Shown here: positions 7,691-10,134 of the stretch, in pieces
Position numbering within the stretch: the stretch's first letter is position 1
Layout: each line of letters starts with the position of its first letter
Assembly (NCBI GenBank): GCA_020851615.1
Contig: JADZCL010000384.1
Location: 1-10,134, forward strand
Length of the DNA: 10,134 nt
Reading direction: 5' to 3'
Origin: Rubrivivax sp.
GTDB taxonomy: Bacteria; Pseudomonadota; Gammaproteobacteria; Burkholderiales; Burkholderiaceae_C
Notes under the pieces: generated by a model
The model's input: the letters and a program-made list of their open reading frames with translations, nothing else
Database searches by the model: none
Told to the model about the DNA's origin: nothing
Made by a program: the position numbers and the translations under genes

Positions 7691-10134
<2,444 letters not shown>

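Overview
The window is high-GC, tightly packed bacterial chromosome. It looks like a betaproteobacterium, most likely of the order Burkholderiales. The evidence is the gene order pyrG-kdsA-(DUF1330)-eno-ftsB, a CysD/CysN ATP sulfurylase, and protein sequences of betaproteobacterial type; the genus cannot be fixed by eye. Eleven protein genes are supported, two of them cut by the window edges (cysN on the left, pyrG on the right). I see no tRNA, rRNA, CRISPR array, insertion sequence, phage gene or attachment site, and no gap over 300 bases without a gene.

Layout. (1) Positions 1-2090, minus strand: cysD then cysN, the two subunits of assimilatory ATP sulfurylase. (2) Positions 2091-2216: a 126-base divergent intergenic region, the only clear promoter-bearing gap, with a weak candidate CysB-type site and a -10-like hexamer just before cysQ. 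(3) Positions 2217-4562, plus strand: cysQ (PAP/PAPS phosphatase), a gamma-class carbonic anhydrase-like hexapeptide protein, and hslO (redox chaperone Hsp33), closely spaced and probably co-transcribed. (4) Positions 4516-10134, minus strand: read in transcription order, pyrG, kdsA, a DUF1330 small protein, eno, ftsB, pnuC and a NadR-type ribosylnicotinamide kinase. The gaps are at most 28 bases and two junctions overlap (ATGA at pyrG/kdsA, 8 bases at pnuC/kinase), so this is probably one long operon.

How the genes work together. CysDN makes adenylyl sulfate from sulfate and ATP, and CysQ removes the 3'-phosphoadenosine phosphate by-product of PAPS use, so the divergent pair serves the two ends of one pathway. 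The right-hand operon joins CTP synthesis (pyrG), KDO synthesis for lipopolysaccharide (kdsA), glycolysis (eno), cell division (ftsB) and, at its tail, uptake and phosphorylation of nicotinamide riboside for NAD salvage (pnuC plus kinase). PyrG is linked to KdsA because KDO is activated with CTP.

This is mainly conserved housekeeping DNA, and I do not see a convincing new system. The points most worth a second look are the NAD-salvage pair fused to the tail of the pyrG-eno-ftsB operon, the 47-base tail-to-tail coding overlap of that kinase with hslO, the DUF1330 gene between kdsA and eno, and the cysQ/cysD divergent promoter region with a possibly leaderless cysQ.
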